The notes beneath the pieces are model-generated. The model made no database searches, had not been told where the DNA came from, and worked only from the letters and a program-made list of their open reading frames with translations. This document shows, piece by piece, positions 11,274 through 20,601 of a stretch of DNA of 64,000 bases. Source of the DNA: Chryseobacterium nakagawai (GTDB lineage: Bacteria > Bacteroidota > Bacteroidia > Flavobacteriales > Weeksellaceae); assembly GCF_900637665.1 (NCBI RefSeq), contig NZ_LR134386.1, forward strand, positions 5,076,501 to 5,140,500, read 5' to 3'. The position numbers were made by a program, and so were the translations under genes. Position 1 is the stretch's first letter; each line of letters starts with the position of its first letter.

Positions 11274-12428
11274 TTAAAGGGTCTGCCATGCAAAAGCACT
11301 GGTACCGGTTTGCTTACAACCCACAAAACTCCCTACAGATAATGATACTTCATATATAATAGTTCCTGCATTAGAAGCATCACACGTTGGTCTTGCATTC
11401 GCTTTAATTTGTATTGCTTTACTTACTTCCAGATCTGCAAAGTTTACTGAACTGGGAATCATATTGATTCCTACATTAGTAGTTGCAGCGTTATTCTCAT
11501 TAAAAAAGACCTGCGTTCCGTTTGTAAATACGGTTTGTCCTGAATTAGCAGTTCCGGAAAATCCTATTACAAATGCTTTTCCCCCAACAGCCGAACTTGC
11601 AGAGCCCATGGCAATACTATTGGTATCCACTGTATTTCCGCTACCTATGGCAATTCCACCTTTGTTATTATGCAAATTTCCAAGTGTAAGCCCTGTCGCA
11701 CCACTCACTGTATTTGAATTTCCAAACACAAAATGATTAGCTCCTGATGCTGTATTAGAATTCCCAATAATCTTCGCACCACTGGTTGCCAAGTTATTAG
11801 CACCAATAGCTACAGCTGGAAAATTAGCATTGATTGCAGTAGCCGTATTATTTCTTCCGATAGCAACATTAGAAGAGGTCGAATTGGTTGTATTATTTGA
11901 ACCCCAGGAAAAAGCGGCATAGGAGCCCGTGGCATCGTTGGAATTGCCACCTTGCAATGTTCCGTTTACGTCCAATATTGCTTTTACATTTTTTTGAGTC
12001 CCCAATACAAGATTCTGTCCATCACTTGTTCCCAAATAATTCCCGGTAGAAATATCTGTTCCTAACGTTGAGGAAGTTGCTACTGTACCACCGTTACCTA
12101 CAATACGCCAGTCTCCATTTAAATTCCCCCATCTTGTTCCATCGAAATAATAATAACCAGGTGTTATAACATTTACTGTTTGCCCGGTAGGAGTTGTTTC
12201 GGCAGAAGTAACATATACTATTGCTCCGGTTTGAGCAGCTGTATAATTTTTAGCTTTCAGCTGTACTCCTGTAAGTCTTGGAGCAATAGCTCCATCAAGT
12301 TTATTAGCATCCGAAGGAAAACCCACCACATCAAGAGTAGCCTGAGGTTGTTCTGTACCAATCCCAACCTGTGCTAATGTGAGATAGCCGATAGATAAAA
12401 ATGTTAATGTGAATAATTTGCTTTTCAT
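11274..12428 (-). CDS. Secreted protein with YadA-head-like repeats
   Basis: 384 residues. A signal peptide ends near LTLAQ, and the mature protein starts with QVGIGTEQPQATLDV, a motif seen again in the three paralogues at 19.3-21.2 kb. Residues about 170-300 hold short repeats of the form AIG.NN.A.G / GNSN.ASG / AIGSGNT, which resemble the left-handed beta-roll head of trimeric autotransporters such as YadA. No membrane anchor or T9SS sorting domain is evident; the C-terminus carries two cysteines (TCDASN, VGCKQ). It lies 32 bp upstream of the T9SS protein gene, in the same direction, and is probably co-transcribed with it. A structural surface or adhesion role is an inference. Confidence 0.85.
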   Translation of the reverse strand: MKSKLFTLTFLSIGYLTLAQVGIGTEQPQATLDVVGFPSDANKLDGAIAPRLTGVQLKAKNYTAAQTGAIVYVTSAETTPTGQTVNVITPGYYYFDGTRWGNLNGDWRIVGNGGTVATSSTLGTDISTGNYLGTSDGQNLVLGTQKNVKAILDVNGTLQGGNSNDATGSYAAFSWGSNNTTNSTSSNVAIGRNNTATAINANFPAVAIGANNLATSGAKIIGNSNTASGANHFVFGNSNTVSGATGLTLGNLHNNKGGIAIGSGNTVDTNSIAMGSASSAVGGKAFVIGFSGTANSGQTVFTNGTQVFFNENNAATTNVGINMIPSSVNFADLEVSKAIQIKANARPTCDASNAGTIIYEVSLSVGSFVGCKQTGTSAFAWQTL

Positions 12429-12548
12429 TTTAGTTGATATTTGTTGTTTTTTTATGTTTTATAGAAAGGGCAATCCAATGGCTATTTCATTTAAATTTAT
12501 AAATGAAATGAAGCAAACCCATCCAGGGATCGAAAAAAGAAAGGAATA

Positions 12549-13094
12549 TTATCTAAAAGAGACCGTATTCAATTTATCAGGAATTTTAATGATAAATTGA
12601 AAGCCATCAATCAACTTGACAGAGTTAACGTAAAATCTCTTCACCTGCTTTACTATATTAAAAACATCTGCATGAACACCAGCGTTAAATATTCTCCATT
12701 TATTTCCAACAGAAATAGACTTTAAATCCTTCATAGGTAAAAGAAAAAAATTCCAGTCATTAACAGTAGGGAGATGGCTTTGTAAAGAGTGTTCTAAAAA
12801 TATAGGTTGAGAATGAGCATTGATCTTTACCTCATGATGTCTGTATTTCACAGAACTCAGAGACTCCTGTGAAAAAGTATCATATAAGTGTGGGTAAAGT
12901 TCAGTATCTTTTGTATCTGTGTAATGCAACAACTCAGACATACCCATTGTAGCAGATATGATTCTTGCGTTTAATTTTCCTATAGTCAGCAGAAGCAGAA
13001 GAAATGCTATTTGACCATAGGAAAGAATATAATTTCTATCCAAGTTGTTGTGTTTTTTATTATTACAAATATAATACTTTTTCAAATAAAACAA
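12549..13094 (-). CDS. Unknown protein with N-terminal hydrophobic segment
   Basis: 181 residues. I do not recognise it. A hydrophobic stretch (IAFLLLLLTIG, about residues 29-39) follows a basic N-terminus, suggesting a signal peptide or membrane anchor; the first 20 residues may be an overcalled start. The rest shows no repeats or catalytic motif. It is the first gene after the rplL terminator and lies 120 bp upstream of the YadA-head-like gene, so it may belong to that surface-protein unit. No competing gene occupies the interval on the other strand, which supports its being real, but the evidence is limited to an open frame. Confidence 0.5.
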   Translation of the reverse strand: MFYLKKYYICNNKKHNNLDRNYILSYGQIAFLLLLLTIGKLNARIISATMGMSELLHYTDTKDTELYPHLYDTFSQESLSSVKYRHHEVKINAHSQPIFLEHSLQSHLPTVNDWNFFLLPMKDLKSISVGNKWRIFNAGVHADVFNIVKQVKRFYVNSVKLIDGFQFIIKIPDKLNTVSFR

Positions 13095-13260
13095 TATTTT
13101 AACAATAAAAATACACTAAAAAAGTAAAATACATAAAACAAAGATAAAATATTATGTTAATTATTAGTAAATCATCAACTATAACAAAATATAATAAAAT
13201 ACACTGTAAAAATATTCAAATACACTTATAAATAAAGTGTAGAATATAATTAGTGTTTAC

Positions 13261-13292
13261 AACAAAAAAGCCTGAGCTAATTGCTCAGGCTT
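13261..13292 (-). terminator. Intrinsic terminator after rplL
   Basis: AAGCCTGAGC (13269-13278) and GCTCAGGCTT (13283-13292) form a perfect 10-bp stem with a 4-nt loop; on the minus strand a T-run follows (13268-13261). It separates rplKAJL from the surface-protein module and rpoBC. Confidence 0.92.
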
Positions 13293-13317
13293 CTTATATT
13301 TATAATAAAATTGAAAA

Positions 13318-13686
13318 TTATTTCAATTCTACTTCAGCACCAGCTTCTTCTAATTGCTTCTTAAGAGCTTCAGCTTCGTCTTTAGAAACACCTTCTTTGA
13401 TTGCAGAAGGAGCACCGTCTACGATATCTTTAGCTTCTTTAAGACCAGCACCAGTTAAATCTTTTACTAATTTAACGATAGCTAATTTAGAAGCACCTGC
13501 AGACTTAAGAATTACGTCGAATTCAGTCTTTTCTTCAGCAGCTTCACCTGCACCACCTGCAGCAACTACTACAGCAGCAGCAGCTGGCTCAATTCCGTAC
13601 TCATCCTTAAGGATAGTAGCTAATTCGTTTACGTCTTTTACAGTTAGGTTTACTAGCGTTTCAGCTAAATTTTTTAAATCTGACAT
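13318..13686 (-). CDS. rplL: Ribosomal protein bL12 (L7/L12)
   Basis: 122 residues, the usual length. The N-terminal dimerisation part is followed by an alanine-rich hinge ([18 protein letters not shown]) and the C-terminal factor-binding domain ([12 protein letters not shown]...[17 protein letters not shown]). It forms the stalk of the large subunit with L10 and recruits the translational GTPases. It lies 46 bp after rplJ and ends at a strong terminator. Confidence 0.98.
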   Translation of the reverse strand: MSDLKNLAETLVNLTVKDVNELATILKDEYGIEPAAAAVVVAAGGAGEAAEEKTEFDVILKSAGASKLAIVKLVKDLTGAGLKEAKDIVDGAPSAIKEGVSKDEAEALKKQLEEAGAEVELK

Positions 13687-13732
13687 TGTTGTAATGTTTT
13701 TGTTGATTATTTATTTAATTTTTTGAGTATAA

Positions 13733-14320
13733 TTATTCAGCACTTGTTTCTTCAGTGCTTTCTGCAGCAGCTTCTGGAGCTTCAGCAGCAGGAGTTTCTT
13801 CTACCGCAGGAGCAGCTTCTTCAGCTTTAGCTTCTACAGTTTCAGGTTTGTTTTGAAGAGCAGAAACAACTCTCTGGATTGGAGACTGAAGTAATCCGAT
13901 GATTTCACCGATCATTTCTTCTCTAGACTTGATGTTAGCCAACATGTCTAGGTTGTTGTCACCAATATAGAAAGTTTCTTGAACAAAAGCAGACTTTAAA
14001 GCTGGCTTTTCTTCTTTCTTTCTGAATCCTTGGATAAGTTTCGCAGGAGCATTAGCTGTATCAGCAATCATTAATGCTGTGTTTCCTTTGAAAGATGGGA
14101 ACATTTCAGAGTAATCTACTCCTTCAATTTGTTCCATTGCTTTTTGTAAAAGTGTATTTTTTACTACTTTCACTTTGATATTTTGCTTGAAAGCCTGTCT
14201 TCTGAAATCTGAAGATTTACCAGCGTTCAAACCGTCTAAATCTGCTACGTATACTACTTTTGCATCCTGAAGCAAATCTTTGATCTCTTGTATTGCTACA
14301 ACTTTTTGGTCTTTTGTCAT
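13733..14320 (-). CDS. rplJ: Ribosomal protein uL10
   Basis: 195 residues. The N-terminal rRNA-binding domain and the alpha-helix that holds L12 dimers (IGLLQSPIQRVVSALQ) are present. Compared with most L10 proteins it has an extra acidic, alanine- and glutamate-rich tail of about 35 residues (from KPETVEAKAEE to ETSAE), common in Flavobacteriia. Position is canonical: 17 bp after rplA and before rplL. Confidence 0.98.
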   Translation of the reverse strand: MTKDQKVVAIQEIKDLLQDAKVVYVADLDGLNAGKSSDFRRQAFKQNIKVKVVKNTLLQKAMEQIEGVDYSEMFPSFKGNTALMIADTANAPAKLIQGFRKKEEKPALKSAFVQETFYIGDNNLDMLANIKSREEMIGEIIGLLQSPIQRVVSALQNKPETVEAKAEEAAPAVEETPAAEAPEAAAESTEETSAE

Positions 14321-14337
14321 TGTCTTAAGGATTATTA

Positions 14338-15030
14338 TTAGTTAACAGATTTAGTATCAATTGCAATACCTGGGCTCATTGTAGAAGACAAATAGATAGA
14401 CTTCACATAAGTTCCTTTAGCAGCAGTTGGCTTCATTTTGATCAATGTAGAGATCAATTCCTGCGCATTTTCTTTGATCTTAGCAGCATCGAAAGATACT
14501 TTACCAATACCAGCGTGGATGATACCATACTTGTCTACTTTGAAATCAATTTTACCTGCTTTCACCTCAGTTACTGCTTTACCAATTTCCATGGTTACAG
14601 TTCCTGATTTAGGGTTAGGCATTAAACCTCTTGGACCTAATACTCTACCTAATGGACCTAATTTACCCATTACAGCTGGCATAGTAACGATAACGTCAAC
14701 ATCTGTCCAACCATCTTTAATTTTTTGTAAATATTCGTCTAGACCTACATAATCAGCACCAGCAGCTTTAGCTTCTGCTTCTTTATCTGGAGTTACTAAA
14801 GCCAAAACTTTAACATCTTTACCAGTACCGTGAGGAAGAGATACAACACCTCTTACCATTTGGTTTGCTTTTCTTGGGTCTACACCTAATCTTACAGCGA
14901 TATCTACAGAAGCATCAAACTTTGCAGTGTTCACTTCTTTTACAAGAGCTGAACCTTCTTCAAGGTTATAGATTCTTCCTTTTTCTACTTTGCTTAAAGC
15001 TTCCTTTTGCTTTTTAGTCAATTTTGCCAT
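14338..15030 (-). CDS. rplA: Ribosomal protein uL1
   Basis: 230 residues, normal length. The conserved family segment [10 protein letters not shown] and the two-domain layout are present. It builds the L1 stalk of the 50S subunit and in other bacteria can repress its own operon. It lies 11 bp after rplK. Confidence 0.98.
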   Translation of the reverse strand: MAKLTKKQKEALSKVEKGRIYNLEEGSALVKEVNTAKFDASVDIAVRLGVDPRKANQMVRGVVSLPHGTGKDVKVLALVTPDKEAEAKAAGADYVGLDEYLQKIKDGWTDVDVIVTMPAVMGKLGPLGRVLGPRGLMPNPKSGTVTMEIGKAVTEVKAGKIDFKVDKYGIIHAGIGKVSFDAAKIKENAQELISTLIKMKPTAAKGTYVKSIYLSSTMSPGIAIDTKSVN

Positions 15031-15041
15031 TTCTAATAGTT

Positions 15042-15488
15042 TTAAGCGTTAAAAGTTGGTTTAGTTCCTGTTACTCTTAATCCCATAGATCTAGCAGTAC
15101 CTGCAACCATAGAAACAGCAGAGTCCATTGTAAAACAGTTAAGATCCGCCATTTTATCTTCAGCGATTTTCTTTACTTGTTCCCAAGTTACAGAACCTAC
15201 TTTGTTTCTGTTTGGTTCACCAGAACCTCCCTTGATCTTAGCCGCATCCATTAACTGAATTGCTGCAGGTGGAGTTTTAATAACGAATTCAAAAGATTTG
15301 TCTTCGTATACTGTAATTACTACAGGTAAAACTTGCCCTGGCTTATCTTGGGTTCTTCCGTTAAATTGCTTACAAAACTCCATGATGTTCACACCTGCAG
15401 AACCCAATGCTGGACCTACTGGTGGAGAAGGGTTAGCTGCGCCACCTTTCACCTGAAGCTTTACCATTTTAAAGACTTTCTTAGCCAT
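15042..15488 (-). CDS. rplK: Ribosomal protein uL11
   Basis: 148 residues. The N-terminal segment ([18 protein letters not shown]) and the rRNA-binding C-terminal domain are conserved. L11 forms the GTPase-associated centre with 23S rRNA. It is the first gene of rplKAJL and has its own promoter about 100 bp upstream, because about 6 kb of secreted-protein genes separate it from nusG. Confidence 0.98.
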   Translation of the reverse strand: MAKKVFKMVKLQVKGGAANPSPPVGPALGSAGVNIMEFCKQFNGRTQDKPGQVLPVVITVYEDKSFEFVIKTPPAAIQLMDAAKIKGGSGEPNRNKVGSVTWEQVKKIAEDKMADLNCFTMDSAVSMVAGTARSMGLRVTGTKPTFNA

Positions 15489-15585
15489 TGTTTGTTTTTT
15501 AAATTTGAATAATTAATGAGTTTGGAAGCATTTATTATTCAGCAGCTTATCGCACTCACTTATGATAAGCCTGCTTTTTGGACTG

Positions 15586-15615
15586 CAAAAGTATAAAATA
15601 TTTTTGAAACTACAA
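15586..15615 (-). promoter_or_regulatory. rplKAJL promoter, flavobacterial type
   Basis: On the minus strand TTG (15615-15613), a 19-nt spacer and TACTTTTG (15593-15586) match TTG-N19-TAnnTTTG exactly. It lies about 98 bp upstream of rplK and points towards it. Confidence 0.75.
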
Positions 15616-15713
15616 ACGGATATTGCTGATTTTTAAAAAGTTTTAAAAAAATAATTGATATTCAGAAGTTCATATTTCAGATTTCATGCTGGTCAATATG
15701 TTTCATTATCTAT

Positions 15714-15746
15714 TAAAAGGAAAAGAGAACAGATTCCTGCTCTCCC
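15714..15746 (-). terminator. Probable terminator after the 542-residue T9SS protein gene
   Basis: GAGAACAG (15725-15732) pairs with CTGCTCTC (15737-15744) with one mismatch and a 4-nt loop; on the minus strand a T-rich run follows. It lies about 35 bp past the stop at 15781. Confidence 0.65.
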
Positions 15747-15780
15747 TTCTTCCTTATTAAACTATTACTATTATGGAAAA

Positions 15781-17409
15781 TTATTTTTTGATCAACTTCA
15801 GGCTTTCTTCTTTTTCTTTCATCTTTAAGATATAAGTTCCTTTTATAAGATCTCTAACATCAATAAGTCCTTGTTTCATAAATCCAGATTTCACAAGTTG
15901 TCCAGCTGTATTATAAATTTTGAAATCCTGATCTTTTAATCCATCTATATGAATAAGATCTACTGCCGGATTTGGGTAAAGCTTAATATTGCCTTTTTTC
16001 CCTGAAACATCTTGTGTCCCCATCGTACCATCAGGAAAAATTAGATTCTGTGCATAAATTCCCGTTGGAGCCTCTTCTGTATTTTTAGTTTCCTTAAACA
16101 CGATTACTGCTTGTCCATTGATTGGCCTTAAAACGGTTGTATAAGCTTTAGATGCAGGAAAGGTTGCCATTGGAAGATAGTGCTGCGCCCATTCAAAATC
16201 GCCGCTATCTTTTAACAGAACAGCATTCAGAGATACATTAAGTGCAGTACCTTCTTTTTTCTGTACCACAAAAAAGGGTTTATCATTTACCAGCTGTAGA
16301 TTACTATAATGGAACATAGATGTGTTATCTACCGGAAATACTTGCTTGGCATTATCAGTAAACAATCTGGTCCCCGTATTTTTATCGAATTTCTGTACAA
16401 ACTCTCCATTTTCTCCCTGAGAAGAAGAACTATAATTTGCAATAGACCAGATGTAAGGAGATCCTTGTGTAAAAGCGACCTTCATATCTTTTTCAAAATA
16501 AGTCTGATTGGTATCAAAATCCACTCCGGAAACACCCCATGGAAGAGAACCATCTGGATTGACTCTTTGAAGAAATCCATCAAATCTCATATTCTCACCG
16601 GTACTATAGCCATAATACACCACATCCCCATCTACTGCCCCTGTATATTTTGTATTATAAACTGTAGATTTAGCAGTAATCTGTTGAGGGATATCCCAAA
16701 TCAATGTACCACTTTTCAGATTTATCTTTTGGGCAAACAAATAACTGGTAGTACCAAACGATATTTGCTTATGAAAAATAAGCTCACATTCATCTCCGCT
16801 CAGTTTAAAGAGATCAGCAGGTATTGTATTTTTGGTAAGATCATTTGAAACAACCTGAACAGGATTTGCCCATACTGGCTGGCCATTAACATCAAACATC
16901 TGTACTTTAGTATATTTTTGGCTTGGAGGAAAGTATCCAACCACAATATTCCCTTCAGGCAATGGCAGAATTGTTGGTAAATAAGCTTCTCCCAAGCTAA
17001 TTCCGGTTGGCCATTCCGAGATACCTTGAGGAGTAATTTTAAAAATATACCCTGGAGTTCCCGCACCGGTTCCAGTTACCCCGATGTAAAGGTTATCTGA
17101 TGTATCTACAGCTGTTTTTTCTACAACGGTGTAAGTTCCCATTGGAATCTGATCTGTAACTTTAATTCCATTTGGTCCTAATTGTTTATTTCCATTTTGA
17201 TCCAAAATTTGCACCCAAAGTTCAAAATTAACCGGGGCCGGTACACTTTTCCAGAATCCAATATAAGTTTTTCCATCACTCATGGTTTCAGCAAAAGAGC
17301 TCCCACCTACACTGGTTATCAATAGATTTTGATCCAATGCGGGATTCCATTGTGCTTTTCCCATAAAACCTATGGAGAGACCTATAAAAAGAATAAGTAA
17401 TTTTTTCAT
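15781..17409 (-). CDS. Secreted protein with T9SS type A sorting domain
   Basis: 542 residues. Signal peptide at residues 1-20 (MKKLLILFIGLSIGFMGKAQ). The middle about 430 residues contain repeated short strands of the kind FD.NG...W (MFDVNGQPVW, QILDQNGNKQ, RVNPDGSLPWG), consistent with a beta-propeller-like fold, but the family was not recognised. The last about 75 residues (NIKLYPNPAVDLIHI ... LKLIKK) are a type A sorting domain for the type IX secretion system. It is transcribed towards rplK but is separated from it by a terminator. The substrate or role is unknown. Confidence 0.88.
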   Translation of the reverse strand: MKKLLILFIGLSIGFMGKAQWNPALDQNLLITSVGGSSFAETMSDGKTYIGFWKSVPAPVNFELWVQILDQNGNKQLGPNGIKVTDQIPMGTYTVVEKTAVDTSDNLYIGVTGTGAGTPGYIFKITPQGISEWPTGISLGEAYLPTILPLPEGNIVVGYFPPSQKYTKVQMFDVNGQPVWANPVQVVSNDLTKNTIPADLFKLSGDECELIFHKQISFGTTSYLFAQKINLKSGTLIWDIPQQITAKSTVYNTKYTGAVDGDVVYYGYSTGENMRFDGFLQRVNPDGSLPWGVSGVDFDTNQTYFEKDMKVAFTQGSPYIWSIANYSSSSQGENGEFVQKFDKNTGTRLFTDNAKQVFPVDNTSMFHYSNLQLVNDKPFFVVQKKEGTALNVSLNAVLLKDSGDFEWAQHYLPMATFPASKAYTTVLRPINGQAVIVFKETKNTEEAPTGIYAQNLIFPDGTMGTQDVSGKKGNIKLYPNPAVDLIHIDGLKDQDFKIYNTAGQLVKSGFMKQGLIDVRDLIKGTYILKMKEKEESLKLIKK

Positions 17410-17552
17410 TGTGATATTGTTTTAAATAGGAGACAAAGGAATACAATGTCACCCATCCTTATTAAAAATACCACACACAATTACCACACAACAGAAAAAA
17501 AACACCACATCATCTCCACACACTAAAATGTAAACAACTATAATACAATTAA

Positions 17553-19109
17553 TTAAAATTCATTCAAATATTGAGCAAGATCTTCTTTAGTATTGGTAAG
17601 ATTCATTTTTTTCCTTAAGCGTGTTCTTGAATTTTCAATTGTTTTTGGCGTTACATTTAGTAAGTTTGAAATTTCTTTTGTAGATAATTTAAGTTTCAGC
17701 ATCGCCGCCAATCGTTTGTCATAATTAGTCAATCCAGGATGTTTGCAATCCAGATTTTCGTAAAACGATTCATGGATATTCAGAAAATGGTACTCAAAAT
17801 CTCCCCATGAATCATTTTTAGTATTCAGCTTAATTTCATTGATAATCCTAGAAACCTCATTGATTTCGCTGTCTTTAAGTTTAGACTTCAGAACATTTAT
17901 CCGCTCCAGCAACGATTTAAAGATCTCCTCTATTTTAGATTGCTCCATTGACTTATAGACCAGCATTTTTTCTTTCATCTGATTATCTATTTCAAGTTGT
18001 TTTTCTCGGTTCTCAATCAGTTTTTTTTCAAGACGGAGCTTTTCTGCTTTGTTTCTGAAATTAATCAGCAATAAAACGCTGATTACTATAAACAACAGGA
18101 GAATAATAAACAGAACTACATACAGCATGTTCTTTTTATCCTGTTCTATTTTATCCAGCTTATTTTGCAGTTCATATTCGTGCTGTACTTTCAGTCGTTC
18201 TACATTCACTGCTTTTTCTTCTATATTCAACAGCTCTCGGATAGAATCATATTTTTTAAAAGTTTCTACAGAATGTTTATAATCTTTATTCAGCTGAAAG
18301 GCTTTATAAAGGGTTCTTAAATAATTTGTATTATCAAAATTTACTCCGTTAGAAATTATATATTTTCCTACATTTTGAGCATAGAGTAAAGCTTTTTCAG
18401 GATTTTGGGTTTCTATATAGAAGTTAGCTAGATTGTAATTAACCTGATAATTTGATTTATGATCTTCAATAGTATTCTTTTTTAAAATAGTATTGGCTTC
18501 AAGCAGATAATTTTCTGCCTTAATCTCATTCCCTTCAAGAAAGTTAAGCTTACCAAAATTTGAAAATACAAATGCTTTTAAAACCGGATTATCATAAGTT
18601 TCAAAAGATTTCAATCCTTCTTCAAAATAGTATCTTGAAGAATCCAATTTCGACAAAACCAAATAGGCATTTCCTAAGTTATTAAGCGCTTTGATAGTTT
18701 CTGTTTGCCTTTTTTGTTTTTGATAAAAGCTCAAAAGCTTTTTATAGTAAGTAACAGCTTTCCTGGTATCATTGAGCTGCGAATAAATATAAGCGAAAAC
18801 CCCATCTATTTTAGCTGTTTTTTCTTCATCTTTCCCCCAAAATATATGATAAGCTTTGTTTAAATAATCCAATGCCAGATCAAAATAATTTACATCGCTG
18901 TAGATTTTCGCTGCTTCAAGATAAAAATCTCCCAAATCATCATCACTTACACTTTTTTTTGCTTGTTGTATATTAATTTCTGCCTTTTTCCAATCTTTGA
19001 ACTTTAGCTCATTGGCATTGTTCATATGTTGTTCATATTCCTCCTTCTGCCCATAGCACAATACAAATGAAAACAGCAGCAGCCATATAAAAGACAGTTT
19101 TTCTCTCAT
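17553..19109 (-). CDS. TPR membrane protein with C-terminal LuxR-type HTH, transcriptional regulator
   Basis: About 518 residues from the ATG at 19109, which I prefer because it starts a clean signal peptide (MREKLSFIWLLLFSFVLCYG); the open frame extends 27 codons further up. Residues about 25-320 form TPR-like helical repeats in the periplasm, followed by one membrane segment (MLYVVLFIILLLFIVISVLLL), a cytoplasmic coiled coil (EKLRLEKKLIENREKQLE) and a C-terminal helix-turn-helix (LKLSTKEISNLLNVTPKTIE). This layout is a known Bacteroidota regulator type that senses outside the cytoplasm and binds DNA directly. It lies between secreted-protein genes, so control of those neighbours is a reasonable but untested idea. 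Confidence 0.88.
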   Translation of the reverse strand: MREKLSFIWLLLFSFVLCYGQKEEYEQHMNNANELKFKDWKKAEINIQQAKKSVSDDDLGDFYLEAAKIYSDVNYFDLALDYLNKAYHIFWGKDEEKTAKIDGVFAYIYSQLNDTRKAVTYYKKLLSFYQKQKRQTETIKALNNLGNAYLVLSKLDSSRYYFEEGLKSFETYDNPVLKAFVFSNFGKLNFLEGNEIKAENYLLEANTILKKNTIEDHKSNYQVNYNLANFYIETQNPEKALLYAQNVGKYIISNGVNFDNTNYLRTLYKAFQLNKDYKHSVETFKKYDSIRELLNIEEKAVNVERLKVQHEYELQNKLDKIEQDKKNMLYVVLFIILLLFIVISVLLLINFRNKAEKLRLEKKLIENREKQLEIDNQMKEKMLVYKSMEQSKIEEIFKSLLERINVLKSKLKDSEINEVSRIINEIKLNTKNDSWGDFEYHFLNIHESFYENLDCKHPGLTNYDKRLAAMLKLKLSTKEISNLLNVTPKTIENSRTRLRKKMNLTNTKEDLAQYLNEF

Positions 19110-19222
19110 TCCCTGTATAATTCCATATAAAATTATAAAATCATTTGAGAAAATGACAATTAATCTATAACCAAAGCTAAAAATATACAAACATTATAAA
19201 AAAGATAAAGATTATTAAAATG

Positions 19223-19254
19223 AAAAACCAGTCTAATTATTAATAGACTGGTTT
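19223..19254 (-). terminator. Intrinsic terminator after the three-paralogue operon
   Basis: AAACCAGTCT (19225-19234) and AGACTGGTTT (19245-19254) form a perfect 10-bp stem with a 10-nt AT loop, followed on the minus strand by a T-rich stretch. It lies 23 bp past the stop of the last paralogue. Confidence 0.82.
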
Positions 19255-19277
19255 CTTAAAATCAATTTTATTTTACA

Positions 19278-19946
19278 TTAAAAACCGGATGGTTTATTAA
19301 TCGTTTGAGTAGAACCATCAGTGCCTCCTAGATTGGCATTAACATCATTGATGTTATGTTTTGTAATAAGTCTTTTGTAGGCCATTAGATAAAGATCCAC
19401 TGTAAAATTATTGTATGTTCTTGATGGACCTCCTGAGATATTGGCAATAATTCTACTATCTGTAAATCTTGCCCTGATATGCCAGGTTCCATTACTTTTA
19501 AATGCAACTACATCTGGAGATCCCTGCTTGTTATCATTTGTTCCATTGTCACCATAATCAAGCATCACATTAGTATTTCCATTATTAAGTTTGAAAGAAT
19601 AATTGTGCAGCACAACCAGAAAATTATTTACATCTATTTTAGTATCATAATCTGCAATTCCTGCCCCTGAAACATTGGTAAGCGTAAGTTTAATATAATT
19701 GAATAATCCACTGCTTTCTAAATTCGGATCGTATAGTTGCAACGCGTTTTCTGAAGTTGCCAGAAAACTTCCCCCTGTCATGGTAGGTTCTCCAGGATTT
19801 CTAAGATATAGCGAGTTCATATATGTTTTTCCGTTTACATCAAGTGTTTCTGTAGGTGTATCTGTTTTAATTCCTACTTTACCGGTCTGAGCATTCAAAA
19901 GTACACCCAGTCCTATCATCATTGTAATATAAATTTTTCTTATCAT
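19278..19946 (-). CDS. Small secreted protein, third of three tandem paralogues
   Basis: 222 residues. Signal peptide to about residue 20 (VLLNAQ), then the motif KVGIKTDTPTETLDVNGK that it shares with the two upstream neighbours. A central segment (IDVNNFLVVLHNYSFKL) matches similarly placed segments in them (LDADKYVVAITG, INSKKFLVVISSFGF). No sorting domain or anchor. Lies 6 bp after the second paralogue. Function unknown; the arrangement as a co-transcribed paralogous trio suggests one complex or a diversified surface component. Confidence 0.82.
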   Translation of the reverse strand: MIRKIYITMMIGLGVLLNAQTGKVGIKTDTPTETLDVNGKTYMNSLYLRNPGEPTMTGGSFLATSENALQLYDPNLESSGLFNYIKLTLTNVSGAGIADYDTKIDVNNFLVVLHNYSFKLNNGNTNVMLDYGDNGTNDNKQGSPDVVAFKSNGTWHIRARFTDSRIIANISGGPSRTYNNFTVDLYLMAYKRLITKHNINDVNANLGGTDGSTQTINKPSGF

Positions 19947-19952
19947 ATTGTA

Positions 19953-20591
19953 TTATTGAAGCCCAAGAGGCGTATTAGTTGATACTCCGGAAAAAGATGC
20001 TCCAGCTGATACTGAACCGGAAAATGTTCCCCAGTCTTTGATCAGAGATTTTTCAAACACATTTAATGTAAGCGTCCAGGTTCCGTTTTGCGAAGACACA
20101 GTTCCAGCTCCTTTAAAACTTAAATTGATAGCCTGATAGCTTTTTCCTCCTTTTTCCACTTTAGTTACTTCTGTAGAATACGCTCCGTATAATCTTGAAG
20201 TTGCAGTTGTAGTTGCTGATACTGCATCTGAGAATATTGCGCCGGTAATAGCTACAACATACTTATCTGCATCCAATCCTGTATTGAGGTTAATAACTTC
20301 ATCTTGTTTTACATTTTTTAAAACTACAGTATACATATTGACAGGAGCTACATTACGAAGCGTGATATCAAGAAGTTTCACTTTTCCTACAGGAGAAGTA
20401 TCTTTTGAACGGGTAAGCAGTAAATAATTTCCTCTTGCGGTTGCATTTTCGGTATCCACCAAATAAGATTCTACCAGAGTTTCCCCTTCAACATCAAGAG
20501 TTCCTTTTGGATTAGCTGTATTAATTCCAACTTGTGCACTTAAGCCTAGAGAAGCAGCTGCTATAAAGAATAGTGAGATAATTTTTTTCAT
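19953..20591 (-). CDS. Small secreted protein, second of three tandem paralogues
   Basis: 212 residues. Signal peptide to about residue 19 (AASLGLSAQ), then QVGINTANPKGTLDVEGE, the shared start motif. The C-terminal half is predicted mostly beta strand (NGTWTLTLNVFEKSLIKDWG), and matches EWTLNLLVYDRSYAKE in the first paralogue, so the pair share at least two blocks. It lies 10 bp downstream of the first and 6 bp upstream of the third paralogue. No known catalytic motif. Confidence 0.82.
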   Translation of the reverse strand: MKKIISLFFIAAASLGLSAQVGINTANPKGTLDVEGETLVESYLVDTENATARGNYLLLTRSKDTSPVGKVKLLDITLRNVAPVNMYTVVLKNVKQDEVINLNTGLDADKYVVAITGAIFSDAVSATTTATSRLYGAYSTEVTKVEKGGKSYQAINLSFKGAGTVSSQNGTWTLTLNVFEKSLIKDWGTFSGSVSAGASFSGVSTNTPLGLQ

Positions 20592-20601
20592 ATAAGTGTT
20601 T